Positions 27,568 through 37,300 of a stretch of 64,000 bases of DNA are shown one piece after another. Positions within the stretch are counted from its first letter, which is position 1; each line of letters opens with the position of its first letter. A program made the translations under genes and the position numbers. The notes under the pieces were generated by a model. It ran no database searches. It was not told the DNA's origin and saw only the letters and a list, made by a program, of their open reading frames with translations. Source of the DNA: Pedobacter sp. Leaf216 (GTDB taxonomy: Bacteria; Bacteroidota; Bacteroidia; Sphingobacteriales; Sphingobacteriaceae); NCBI RefSeq assembly GCF_001421515.1, contig NZ_LMKM01000013.1, positions 1 to 64,000 of the forward strand, given 5' to 3'.

Positions 27568-29352
27568 ATGGAAAATACGTTCGGAAAGAATATTATCCCC
27601 GATAATGATGTCGAGCGTGTTGAAGCCCTCAAGCGCTACAAAATTATAAATACCCCACCAGAGCATTGTTTTGATCATATTGCGGGTTTGGCTACTCAAA
27701 TATTTAATGTACCCGTTTCTTTAATCTCACTTGTAGATGCAGAACAGGTTTATTTTAAAGCCAATGTTGGTATGGGCAAGGCAACCACATCACCAAGGGG
27801 CGTAAGTATTTGTTCACTGGCTGTTTTAGATCCGGAGGTTACCGTTTTCGAAAATGCACCACATGAGCCATGTTTGCTTACCAACCCAAATGTTGCAGGC
27901 AGTTTTGGTTTAAAATTTTATGCAGGTGCACCATTAACTACAGCTGATGGTTTTAGGATTGGTACTTTATGCATTATAGATAAAATACCCAGAAAATTTG
28001 ATGCGAACAGCAGAGCCATTTTAAAAAGCATGGCTAAAATTGTGATGGATGAAATTGAATTGCGCCTTTCTTCTATCAGCGAAGTAGAGTTACAGCATCA
28101 GTTAATGGAAGAAACTACAGCTTCAAATGAAGAATTGCTGGCTTCTAATGAGGAGTTAATCCGCAGTCAGATAGAAGTGGGAAAGCTAAATGCCGAATTA
28201 TCTGAAACTAACAGCGAAATCCGTGCTGCAAATGAAGAATTGCTCTCCGTAAATCACGCCCTCAAGGTTACGCAAAACAGTTTATTATTGGTAAATGCAA
28301 AACTGGCAGAAAGCGAAAACCTGAAAAATATGGCAATCGAACAAGCCGATTTAGGCATTTGGTACATCGATGCCGATACAAGGGCATTTATTCCTTCGCC
28401 ACGCTTAAAGCAGTTTTTTGGTTACCATGAAGATGAAACAATGCCTTACGAGGCTGCGGTTTCTCAAATTAGAGAAGATTATAGTGCCAAGGTGGTAGAA
28501 AAAATTAACGAGGCTTTTCTTAATAATGAATCCTACGATCTTGAATATCCCATTATCGAATTCAGGAGCAAAAGGCAACGCTGGGTAAAATCAACAGGGA
28601 AACTGAACCCTGCCGAAAAGGGAAGAAAATCATATTTCTCTGGTACTGTATTGGATATTACCGAGCAAAAAGAAAACGAACAGCGCAAAAATGATTTCAT
28701 CAGTATGGTAAGTCATGAACTTAAAACACCGCTTACCTCAATGGGTGGTTATATCCAGGTGTTACAAATGCGTGCCGATAAAAATAAAGATGGCATGAGT
28801 GGGAATATTCTGAGCAGGGCTTATATTCAAACCAAGAAGATGAGCACCATGATAGATGGTTTTTTGAATATGAAAAGGGCCGATACAGGAAAAATACCCA
28901 TCGACCTGAAATTATTTGATATGGCCGACTTAATTAAAGAGGCCGAAGTAGAATCGCTGGCCACCATCTCCTCCCACAATATTATTTTTGCACCTGTAGA
29001 AACAACACCTGTTGTAGCCGATAAAGATAAAGTTGGGCAGGTAATTACCAATCTGATCAACAATGCGGTAAAATATTCTCCACTTGGCTCTACCATTAAT
29101 GTAGCCTGTATCAGGGTTAATGAAACTGCACAGGTGAGTGTAAAAGACGAAGGTATGGGTGTGTTGCCTACAGATCAGGATAAATTATTTGATCGTTTTT
29201 TTAGGGTAGATAGTAAGCAAATGGCCAATATCAGCGGTTTTGGGATTGGGCTTTACCTTTGTGATGAGATTATCCGTGGCCATGGAGGAAAAATTTGGGT
29301 AGAAAGCGAATTAGGAGTTGGCTCAACTTTCTATTTCAGTTTGCCACTTTAA
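27568..29352 (+). CDS. GAF-PAS sensor histidine kinase
   Basis: Soluble hybrid-type sensor of 594 aa. Order: GAF (about 20-160; VSLISLVDAEQVYFKANVG is typical), coiled coil of repeated NEELLASNEEL units (about 180-250), PAS/PAC (about 253-372), HisKA with phosphoacceptor His383 in SMVSHELKTPL, and a C-terminal HATPase domain with N, G1 and G2 boxes. No membrane segment is seen. It may act with the receiver just upstream. A second kinase at the right end of the window shares the C-terminal half. Confidence 0.92.
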   Translation: MENTFGKNIIPDNDVERVEALKRYKIINTPPEHCFDHIAGLATQIFNVPVSLISLVDAEQVYFKANVGMGKATTSPRGVSICSLAVLDPEVTVFENAPHEPCLLTNPNVAGSFGLKFYAGAPLTTADGFRIGTLCIIDKIPRKFDANSRAILKSMAKIVMDEIELRLSSISEVELQHQLMEETTASNEELLASNEELIRSQIEVGKLNAELSETNSEIRAANEELLSVNHALKVTQNSLLLVNAKLAESENLKNMAIEQADLGIWYIDADTRAFIPSPRLKQFFGYHEDETMPYEAAVSQIREDYSAKVVEKINEAFLNNESYDLEYPIIEFRSKRQRWVKSTGKLNPAEKGRKSYFSGTVLDITEQKENEQRKNDFISMVSHELKTPLTSMGGYIQVLQMRADKNKDGMSGNILSRAYIQTKKMSTMIDGFLNMKRADTGKIPIDLKLFDMADLIKEAEVESLATISSHNIIFAPVETTPVVADKDKVGQVITNLINNAVKYSPLGSTINVACIRVNETAQVSVKDEGMGVLPTDQDKLFDRFFRVDSKQMANISGFGIGLYLCDEIIRGHGGKIWVESELGVGSTFYFSLPL

Positions 29353-29532
29353 AACAAAACGACCCATAGCCTCCAATCTTTTTATATAAATCACATCTTC
29401 TATTCTCTACAATAACTGGTATAGCATTTTAGCGATTAACCATGCTTTAACATCATAAACGAGTAGGTAACCCCTTTTGGAAGTAAACTCAATGATGTTA
29501 ATCGACGTATATTAAGGTCTAAAACCTATAGC

Positions 29533-30075
29533 ATGTTCAGTATCCTCAGAATAACAGAATCAAGAATAGTAGCCTGGAAAGCACGGAACGGCATTAATAT
29601 TTTGCGTATATGTCTGGGTATTATATTTATCTGGTTTGGAATGCTTAAATTTTTCCCTGGCATGAGTTCTGCAGAAGAAATTGCAGGGCGTACTATACTC
29701 AAACTTACTTTCGGGGCCATCAAACCCTCCATTTCCATGCCTATATTAGCAATTTGGGAATGCGTTATTGGTATTGGCTTAATTACAAAAGCCTGGCTTA
29801 GACTAACTTTAATTTTATTGTACATGCAAATGGCTGGTACATTTCTTCCGCTAATTTTCTTCCCTCATGAAACCTTTCATCATTCGATACTGGTTCCAAC
29901 ACTGCTGGGGCAATATATTATAAAAAACTTTGTATTGATTTCTGGCGGGATTTTAATTGGTGCAACATTAAAAGGGGCGAAGTTGGTAGCTAAAACACAA
30001 TTAAATGAGAAGTCATTAAAACTCGAAAAGCGCTTTGGTAGAATCAGGCGTATCATTAATCTACAAGCCATTTGA
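29533..30075 (+). CDS. DoxX/DUF417-like membrane protein
   Basis: Integral membrane protein of 180 aa with four hydrophobic helices (about 24-40, 68-85, 89-108, 125-147). The LRICLGIIFIWFGMLKF start and the WECVIGIGL segment resemble YkgB/DoxX-type proteins. Function in this family is poorly known, possibly redox or small-molecule related. Single gene with its own terminator. Confidence 0.7.
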   Translation: MFSILRITESRIVAWKARNGINILRICLGIIFIWFGMLKFFPGMSSAEEIAGRTILKLTFGAIKPSISMPILAIWECVIGIGLITKAWLRLTLILLYMQMAGTFLPLIFFPHETFHHSILVPTLLGQYIIKNFVLISGGILIGATLKGAKLVAKTQLNEKSLKLEKRFGRIRRIINLQAI

Positions 30076-30157
30076 ACTTTGATTAAATTATTTTGCAATA
30101 ATTAAAACAATAAAAAAGGTATCGTGTTATATCAATACATCTACCGTAAACATTTAC

Positions 30158-30189
30158 AAAACAGACTTTGCTCAGCAAGGTCTGTTTTT
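30158..30189. terminator. Bidirectional terminator between convergent genes
   Basis: AAAACAGACTTT / AAGGTCTGTTTT arms around a short loop, with T runs on the plus strand. It serves the DoxX-like gene and perhaps the opposite lipoprotein gene. Confidence 0.78.
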
Positions 30190-30202
30190 GTTTTATAACC
30201 AA

Positions 30203-30841
30203 TTAAGCTTTTAATTCCATTATAAAAATATACCCTTGGGCAGAGTTTGTTTGCACATTAACGATATAATTTTTACCATTATTTCTAAATGCATATACGG
30301 CAAAAGGTTCATCATCAGAAAGTGCGAAAGTATGCCCTTTGCCGTTCCAAATGTTTCCTTTCAATTTTTGCCTCAAAGCCTCATTCGCAGTATCGTTGGC
30401 AGGATAATTTCCACTGTATAACTGTTTCGCCCCTATTTTACTTATATAGTCAGTTAACTCCTGATTAAAAAAGCGTTGATTAAAATTCTGACTTTTTTCA
30501 TCTGCAAAAGCAATAATACCAAGTTTCCCTTTGGTGGTGTAAACGCCAGTGCCAGTATAGTTTTCCAACATTTCATTTTCAAAAACATCAGTCAGCCCGG
30601 CTTTTTCATCTACAATTTTTATACCTTCCGGAGCTTTAAAAAAAGGAAATTCGCCAATTTCTTTAACCTCAGGAATAGTTTTCCAGTCGATTTCGGTAGC
30701 GGTAACACTTCCGCTGGTTTTTGATGGTTCAGTTTGACTGGTTGTGGTACTATCTTTAAGATTTACTTCTGCTTTTTTCTCTTTGTTGTTACAAGAGGCC
30801 ATAGCTACCCCTAGGGCGAGAGCGATTGCTGTTTTTTTCAT
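30203..30841 (-). CDS. Lipoprotein of unknown function
   Basis: Exported lipoprotein of 212 aa: the lipobox is AMASC (Cys17). A low-complexity Ser/Thr-rich linker (about 20-50) precedes a compact domain containing IPEVKEIGEFPFFKAPEGI, NFNQRFFN and a C-terminal IFIMELKA strand. It resembles N-terminal domains of OmpA-like lipoproteins but has no peptidoglycan-binding part. Function unknown. Confidence 0.75.
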   Translation of the reverse strand: MKKTAIALALGVAMASCNNKEKKAEVNLKDSTTTSQTEPSKTSGSVTATEIDWKTIPEVKEIGEFPFFKAPEGIKIVDEKAGLTDVFENEMLENYTGTGVYTTKGKLGIIAFADEKSQNFNQRFFNQELTDYISKIGAKQLYSGNYPANDTANEALRQKLKGNIWNGKGHTFALSDDEPFAVYAFRNNGKNYIVNVQTNSAQGYIFIMELKA

Positions 30842-31062
30842 AAATAGATTTGATTACGTTTTAGCTATATGTTTATTATAGCCAGACTCTGTGTTCAAAA
30901 ATGATGCCCGGATTGCTTTAACGATTATTCATTTTTAGCATATTGAAATGACACATTTTAAGCAGAAAATTGTTCAGTTTGTATTGCTTAAAGCAACTAA
31001 GTTAAAAAGTTTTACATGCCAAATGGCAGTTAATATTATGATTAACATTTTAAAAATTAGAA

Positions 31063-31857
31063 ATGGATTTACAATTAAAGAATAAAACAGCTTTTATAAG
31101 CGGCTCTACCGCTGGTATTGGATTCTCAATTGCCGAAAGTTTGTTAAAAGAAGGCGTAAAAGTAATCATAAATGGCCGTTCGCAGCAAAGTGTAGATGAT
31201 GCAGTTAAAGCATTGGAAAGTATTGCAGGCAGTGAATTTATTTCGGGTATTGCTGCTGATTTTTCGAGTGCCGAAGACGTAAACAGGCTGATTGCAGCAC
31301 TTCCTGAAATCGATATTCTGGTTAACAATGCTGGAATTTTTGAACCCAAAGCCTTTGAAGAGATAAGCGATGAAGATTGGTTCAGGTTTTTTGAGGTAAA
31401 TGTAATGAGCGGCATCAGGTTATCCCGCGAGTTGTTCCCTAAAATGTTGAAGAAGAACTGGGGCAGAATTATTTTTATTTCAAGCGAATCGGCTGTGTTT
31501 ATTCCGGATGAGATGATCCATTACGGTATGACCAAAACTGCCCAGCTGGCGGTAAGTCGTGGCTTGGCAGAATTAACCAAGGGTACAGAAGTAACTGTAA
31601 ATTCAATTTTGCCAGGGCCAACAAAATCAAAAGGAGTGGGTGGTTTTATTGAAGATTTGGCGAAAAAGGGAAACATTAGTATAGCAGAGGTAGAAACCGA
31701 CTTTTTCAAAAATATGCGGCCTACTTCATTGTTACAGCGCTTTCTTGATGTAAGCGAAATAGCGAATGCCGTTACTTTTTACGTAAGTCCTTTAGCTTCT
31801 GGCACCAATGGCGCAGCCATTAGGGTAGAGGGTGGTTTGGTAAGATCGATCTTGTAA
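31063..31857 (+). CDS. Short-chain dehydrogenase/reductase
   Basis: Rossmann-fold oxidoreductase of 264 aa. Cofactor loop SGSTAGIGFSIAE, NNAG at about 91-94, catalytic Ser in ISSESAV and YGMTK with Tyr-x3-Lys. The cofactor and substrate are not determined by the sequence. A convergent-type intergenic repeat follows. Confidence 0.92.
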   Translation: MDLQLKNKTAFISGSTAGIGFSIAESLLKEGVKVIINGRSQQSVDDAVKALESIAGSEFISGIAADFSSAEDVNRLIAALPEIDILVNNAGIFEPKAFEEISDEDWFRFFEVNVMSGIRLSRELFPKMLKKNWGRIIFISSESAVFIPDEMIHYGMTKTAQLAVSRGLAELTKGTEVTVNSILPGPTKSKGVGGFIEDLAKKGNISIAEVETDFFKNMRPTSLLQRFLDVSEIANAVTFYVSPLASGTNGAAIRVEGGLVRSIL

Positions 31858-31865
31858 TATAATAT

Positions 31866-31936
31866 TGTGCTGAACATGGTGAATTATCTTTAGGTACTTA
31901 ATATCTAAGGCATTTCGCTTGGTTCAGCATGATGAT
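31866..31936. repeat. Degenerate palindromic intergenic repeat
   Basis: TGTGCTGAACATGG at the left and TTGGTTCAGCATGATG at the right form inverted ends of a repeat related to the TGCTGAAC / TTCAGCA family. The middle is not conserved with other copies in this window. Confidence 0.5.
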
Positions 31937-32080
31937 TTGTTGATTCTTTTACAATGCCTTATCTCAGTTGAAAAAGAAGTTAGCAATAAATAATCAAAGA
32001 TTTGTTTTCACTTGCGTTTCTTAATGGTAGACGAAATTTCTCACAGGTTTTGTTTATATTTGATTATCAATTTATAAGCT

Positions 32081-32242
32081 ATGTTGTTATTCGCAGTTCC
32101 GTTATATTTTATTGCATTTTTCGGCTGGATGATTTATGCCGCTTTCATCAAGAAAAACCTTAAACAAAATATGTCTATGGTTTATTTTGGAGGCACATTT
32201 AGCGTAATCTGGTTGCTGATAATAACGGTTTCCTACCTATAA
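32081..32242 (+). CDS. 53-aa membrane protein
   Basis: Reading frame of 53 codons from ATG, starting MLLFAVPLYFIAFFGW and ending WLLIITVSYL. Two hydrophobic helices with a short Lys-rich loop (KKNLKQN). It lies 20 bases before the DinB-like gene, so the two may be co-transcribed. No family recognised. Its codon use is like its neighbours. Confidence 0.55.
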   Translation: MLLFAVPLYFIAFFGWMIYAAFIKKNLKQNMSMVYFGGTFSVIWLLIITVSYL

Positions 32243-32261
32243 GGCAATATTTATTTAAGAT

Positions 32262-32795
32262 ATGTCGCAAAAGTTAGAAGTTTGGCAAAGAGGTCCGCTG
32301 CCAGAGTTTAATCCATTACTACAGCCTATTGCTCATGCATTACTGCAAGCCAGAGAGGAGATTAACGAATACATGGATGGTTTTCCGGTAGCTTTACTTT
32401 GGGAACGCCCGGCCGGAATGGCTTCTACAGGTTTTCATCTTCAGCACTTAAGTGGCGTACTCGATCGGGTTTTTACTTATGCAAGGGCACAAGGGCTTTC
32501 CCAATTTCAGTTTGCACAATTGGCAGAAGAAGGTAACGATGCGGCAGATCCATACACTGTGGCCGATTTGGTAAACCGTTTCAGTAATCAGGTCGATTTA
32601 GCCTTGGCGCAGCTAAAAAATACAGATATATCTACCCTGCCCGATTTTAGAGGAGTGGGCCGTGCAGGCCTCCCTTCAACTGTAATAGGTTTGTTATTCC
32701 ATGCAGCCGAGCATACCATGAGGCATGTTGGTCAGCTAATGGTTACCGCAGCCGTGGTTAAAAAAGACTATTATGTTGGTTCAGAGCGGGCTTAA
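32262..32795 (+). CDS. DinB family four-helix metalloprotein
   Basis: Protein of 177 aa of the DinB/YfiT-like superfamily, usually thiol or metal-dependent transferases or damage-inducible proteins. Three His ligands are visible: HLQHLSG near residue 58 and HAAEHTMRHVGQL near 145. The reaction is unknown. Confidence 0.85.
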   Translation: MSQKLEVWQRGPLPEFNPLLQPIAHALLQAREEINEYMDGFPVALLWERPAGMASTGFHLQHLSGVLDRVFTYARAQGLSQFQFAQLAEEGNDAADPYTVADLVNRFSNQVDLALAQLKNTDISTLPDFRGVGRAGLPSTVIGLLFHAAEHTMRHVGQLMVTAAVVKKDYYVGSERA

Positions 32796-32992
32796 ACTGC
32801 TTTTCAAATAATGTTTTCCTGGTGTTGTAGGTGTCATCTTTTTTTTTGGAAACCGGAAAGACAGGTGCGTTTGGGTAATAATTGCTATTATTCATCAATA
32901 TGAAAGAATGCTAGATTGATTTATCCTTCCTAAAAATAAATGTTAAATTTGGTATCGCTATAGGCAATAAGGTTTAACATTAGCATATCCAT

Positions 32993-33358
32993 ATGAATAC
33001 TTCTGATACCCACAATGAGCGCATTGCAAAAATGACATTTGCTTCAGTTTATCCTATGTATGTGGCAAAAGTGGAGAAAAAAGGCAGAACAAAAGAAGAA
33101 TTAGATGAAGTGGTTACCTGGTTAACAGGTTTCAACAAGCAAAAACTCCAGCAGCTTATTGATGAAAAAGTAACTTTTGAAAGCTTTTTTCAGCAGTCAA
33201 CATTAAATCCTAATGCATGCCTGATCACCGGATCAATTTGTGGGTACCGCATTGAGGAAATCGAAAATATTTTAACCAAACAAGTCAGGTACCTGGATAA
33301 GTTGGTTGATGAATTGGCAAAGGGCAGAGCGATGGAGAAAATATTACGAAAGGCATAA
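32993..33358 (+). CDS. DUF2200 family protein
   Basis: Protein of 121 aa, all helical, beginning MNTSDTHNERIAKMTF and containing VYPMYVAKVEKKGRT and CGYRIEEIENILTK, the pattern of DUF2200. Function not known. Ends just before an AraC remnant. Confidence 0.85.
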   Translation: MNTSDTHNERIAKMTFASVYPMYVAKVEKKGRTKEELDEVVTWLTGFNKQKLQQLIDEKVTFESFFQQSTLNPNACLITGSICGYRIEEIENILTKQVRYLDKLVDELAKGRAMEKILRKA

Positions 33359-33371
33359 AGAGTATCGGTAA

Positions 33372-33572
33372 AGTATTTTAACGGGGCAGAGCACGCAACA
33401 GCATGTGCACAATAAGCTTATTGAAAAAGCCAAAGAAAAATTATCTACTTCAAATTTATCAGTCAGCGAAATTGCCTATCAATTGGGTTTCGAACATTCG
33501 CAATCGTTTAGTAAACTGTTTAAAGCAAAAACGCAGCTTTCGCCACTGGCGTTTAGGGCAACTTTTAATTGA
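33372..33572 (+). pseudogene. AraC-family regulator remnant (C-terminal DNA-binding part)
   Basis: About 66 in-frame codons without ATG encode the last part of an AraC HTH domain: KLIEKAKEKLSTSNLSVSEI, then AYQLGFEHSQSFSKLFKAKT. Upstream is a stop (TAA at 33369) and then a different gene, so the N-terminal sensor and first HTH helix are missing. The recognition helix is intact, the rest lost. Confidence 0.85.
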
Positions 33573-33834
33573 TTAATACATGAAATGGTATGATCAAAGC
33601 TCATTACGATGGGCTTTAGTTTTAACATCATATTGGTAATGCCCGCTTATTGCAGATCGGATAAATGGTTTGACTTTTTCCCTTCGTTAATTACTTTCCC
33701 AATCTCCATCACTTTTGCAATACAATCCATTTACTGAATATTTTTATCAATAGAATAATTATTGAGCATGCAAATCGTTATGCCATCGTTGCCGGAAGTT
33801 CAAAAATTATCAAAATCGTAAATTTTGTTAAATG
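33573..33834. other. Intergenic DNA before the second glycan-locus promoter
   Basis: No gene, repeat or RNA seen. AT-rich. It precedes the promoter at 33835. Confidence 0.4.
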
Positions 33835-33866
33835 TTTGTAGGGCATGTTAAGATAATATAATTTTG
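33835..33866 (+). promoter_or_regulatory. Bacteroidota-type promoter (TTTG-N20-TAATTTTG)
   Basis: TTTG at 33835-33838, a 20-base spacer and TAATTTTG at 33859-33866 match the -33/-7 consensus TTTG-N19-21-TAnnTTTG exactly. A small inverted repeat GTCTA...TAGAC follows immediately. It would start transcription of the leader upstream of the second susC. Confidence 0.7.
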
Positions 33867-33894
33867 TCTACTAATAAGATAGACTTTATATATT

Positions 33895-33972
33895 ATGAAT
33901 CCCAAACCACTCCTTACTCCCTACCATCTGATACCAAAAATTTGCTACAGTAACCGCTGTAGTTGTTGTTGA
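33895..33972 (+). CDS. 25-aa Cys-rich leader peptide (candidate attenuator)
   Basis: ATG at 33895 opens 25 codons starting MNPKPLLTPY and ending ICYSNRCSCC-stop. Four Cys codons lie in the last nine, three in the final four. A 6-bp hairpin (CTACAG/CTGTAG) overlaps the Cys region, and a hairpin with a ten-T run follows 4 bases after the stop. This is the arrangement of a translation-coupled attenuator sensing charged tRNA-Cys. It is inference; no homologue was compared. Confidence 0.5.
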   Translation: MNPKPLLTPYHLIPKICYSNRCSCC

Positions 33973-33975
33973 ATT

Positions 33976-34018
33976 AATCTTTTCTCTGGCAGAAAGCTTC
34001 TCGATAGATTTTTTTTTT
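33976..34018 (+). terminator. Putative attenuator terminator with T10 tract
   Basis: AATCT / AGATT outer arms and a TTTCT-CTGGC-AGAAA inner hairpin precede ten consecutive Ts at 34009-34018. The stem is weak on its own, but the T tract after a leader reading frame fits a regulated terminator. Confidence 0.4.
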
Positions 34019-34384
34019 AACAACTCATATCGAAAGTGAGGTTACGGCACGGCAAATTTTCCTCATCATCAATATTTGCTATATGATCTTTGCATTAAAC
34101 AGCAAAACATAAGCGTAGCCATTTACCTGGTTATACATATGAAGCAGGTAAACACAATATGAGGTAGAAAAAGAAGCTTACCAACAGCGCAGCGTTATAA
34201 TTTACAACATAGGGGAAATGCATTTCTGCACATTCCTCACATTAAACCATTTAACCGGAGATCAATTGGCGTTGCACCCGGTCTATTTATTCAATGATCA
34301 TGCTAAAATTAAGAAAATTGCAGGAGTTTTTTCATCCCATTAAGCCCATTGCAATTTTATAATTGGCATAAACCAACCTTAATT
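34019..34384 (+). other. Long leader before susC with a possible degenerate coding remnant
   Basis: No intact gene. A stop-free stretch of about 61 codons (34159-34341) reads EVEKEAYQQR and later TLNHLTGDQLALHP, and the upstream 34035-34150 reads as broken hydrophobic pieces in other frames. This might be a decayed membrane sensor, or chance in a long 5' leader. Confidence 0.3.
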
Positions 34385-37300
34385 ATGAAAATAAGCGGAA
34401 TGTTCTGGAAGGACTCGCATCACAAACCTTTGTTAAAAACACTTTTTTTACCAGGTTTAACAGGGTTTTTCCTGTTTTCCTCCATTTTACCTGCTTCGGC
34501 AAATAAAAGTATTAAAGAAACACATGTTAAGCTACCTGCGCACCCGAATAGCCCCCAAACTGCAAACCCACCAGTGTACAGCACTTTTGGTGTGCTAAAT
34601 GTTGTTCATCAGCGATGGAATGCCATTACAATTAAGGGAAAAGTGACCGACGAAAAGAACCTTCCGTTGCCGGGGGTAAGCATACGTATAAAAGGAACTG
34701 CCCAGGCAGTATCTACCAATCCTGATGGCGAATTTCAATTGGTTACCGAGGTAAACCAACCCACATTAGTTTTTACCTATGTAGGCTACAAAACCCAGGA
34801 AGTGCTTTATAAAGGCGAACAACTTTTGATTAAGCTCGATCCCGATCAAAGTAAGCTAGATGAAGTGTTGGTAGTGGGTTACGGAACCCAGAGAAAAAGT
34901 GATGTTCTCGGTGCTGTGGCTAGTTTTAATGCAAAAGCTGTAGAAGAAAAGCCGATATCGAGGGTAGAGCAGGCACTTATCGGCCAAATGGCTGGTGTGC
35001 AGGTAAGGCAGCAAAGCAGCACACCCGGTGCAGGCCTAAGCATTCAGGTACGTGGGGCAGGTTCCATTACAGCAGGTAACGAACCCCTGTATGTTCTGGA
35101 TGGTTTCCCGCTTGATGTAGCCAGTCAGAATGCCGCTGGCGGAATCTCCAACAGTCCGCTTGATAACCTTAACCCTAACGATATTGAAAGTGTACAGGTA
35201 TTAAAAGATGCTGCTGCCGGGGCTATTTATGGTTCACGTGCGGCGAATGGCGTTGTGATTATTACCACCAAAAAAGGTGTGGCGGGTAAACCCCGAATCA
35301 CTTTAGACGCCAATGCAGGCATCAGTTCAGTTGCCAGAAAAATCGATATGCTCGATGCTGATGAATGGGTGGCCCAGGCAACCGAACTGGCCAACGCGGC
35401 ATGGGTAGCATCGGGTACGGGCAGAACAGCCAGCCAAAGCAATGCAGAAAGAGCTGCTATTTTAGGTTTGGCCGCAGGCACAATAAACACCAGTTACATG
35501 ACGGATCCGAGGTGGGCACAGCCCGGGCACCCGGGGCTTGATTATGTAGATTGGCAGGATGCAATTTTTACCAGTGCACCTTATCAAAACTATGAGGTTT
35601 CGGCAAGTGGCGGATCGGAAAACGTAAACTACTTTATCTCCGGTAATGTACTCAACCAAAATGGAACGCTGATTAACTCCAATTTTAAAAACTATGGTTT
35701 AAGGGCCAATGTAGAAGCCAATGCCAGTAAAAAACTTAAGTTCGGAATCAATCTCGCGCCATCTTATTCTGTTAACAATGCGCCACCGGGCGAGGGTAAA
35801 GACAACCAATTGATGAATGCCTTACAAATGGTACCCGTTGTAGAAAGTACGGCAGGATTAAATTCCGGTGCTTATGGTTACAGCACCTACACCTGGGGTA
35901 GCCCAAGGATAATCAGCCCATATGCTTACCTGGAAACAGCCATTAACAAAGTGAAAACTTCCAGGCTGCTTGCTTCCGTATACGGAGATTATCAGATTAT
36001 AAAAGGCCTGTCGTTACGCTCGAGTGTAAATTATGACAACCTGGACAGGAACACTTCAAAATACACATCCGATCAGGTTACTGTAGGCGCAGCATCAGCT
36101 TTATTAACCAACCCTGGCTTATACTCAACCGGTTCTTATGCGGTAATCAAAAAACAAAATTTCCTAAACGAAAACACACTAAATTATAGTACAACAATTG
36201 CTGGTGTACACAAAATTTCGGCCGTTGCAGGGGTATCTTACAATATTGTACATACCGAGGGCGTGAGCCTTGCAACAGCAGGTGGTTTTGCAAATGATAT
36301 CATTAAAACCCTAAGTAATGCCATTGCCAACTCGGCAGGTGTTACCACCACAGGAACATCAACCGCGGCAAACAGTACGCTTTTTTCTTACTATAGCAGG
36401 TTGCAATATGCTTTTAAAGACCGCTACCTGTTATCAGGTACCATCAGGAGGGATGCCTCTTCAAAATTCGGTACCGAAAACCGGTGGGGTACCTTTCCTT
36501 CGGTATCTGCCGGATGGAAAGTTTCAGAAGAATCTTTTCTTAAAGATGTTAAAGCCATCAGCGAACTAAAATTAAGGTTAAGCTGGGGTAAATCGGGTAA
36601 CAACAACATTGGCGATTATAACGCCATAAGCACACTTATAAATGCCAACTATGTATTTGGCGGCAATACGCCAACAACAGCCACCGGGCAGGTGGTTTCG
36701 GGCCTTGCCAACAAAGCACTGAAATGGGAAACATCCAACACTTACGATCTTGGTTTAGACCTCAGTTTATTGGCCAACAGAATCAATTTTACTTTCGATG
36801 CCTATCATAAAAAGAATACAGATTTATTATTAAACCTGCCGGTACTCTCTGCAAGTGGTTTTAGCAGCAGCTTACAAAATATAGGCGCAGTTGTTAATAA
36901 AGGTTTAGAGTTTGGGTTGAACACCGTAAACGTAAAAACGGCCAACTTCAGCTGGACAATGAATGCCAACATTGCCTTTAACAAAAATACGGTAACCGAT
37001 CTTGGCCCTACACATGCTGATATTGAAATTGCCTCTGCTTACAGCGGGAGCAATGCCCCATATCTGTTAAGGGAAGGGCTGCCTGCCTTTAGCTATTACA
37101 TTACCAAAACGGATGGCATTTTAACTGCTGCTGATGTTGCCAATCCGGCGGTGGCAAAAGTATCAGGACAGAAAGCTGGAGATGCAAAGTATGTTGATGC
37201 CAACGGTGATGGAAAAATAAGTGCTGCCGATAGGGTAGTGGGCGGCCAGCCTTCTCCGAAGTATACCTGGGGCTGGACAAACAATTTCAAATATGGCAAC

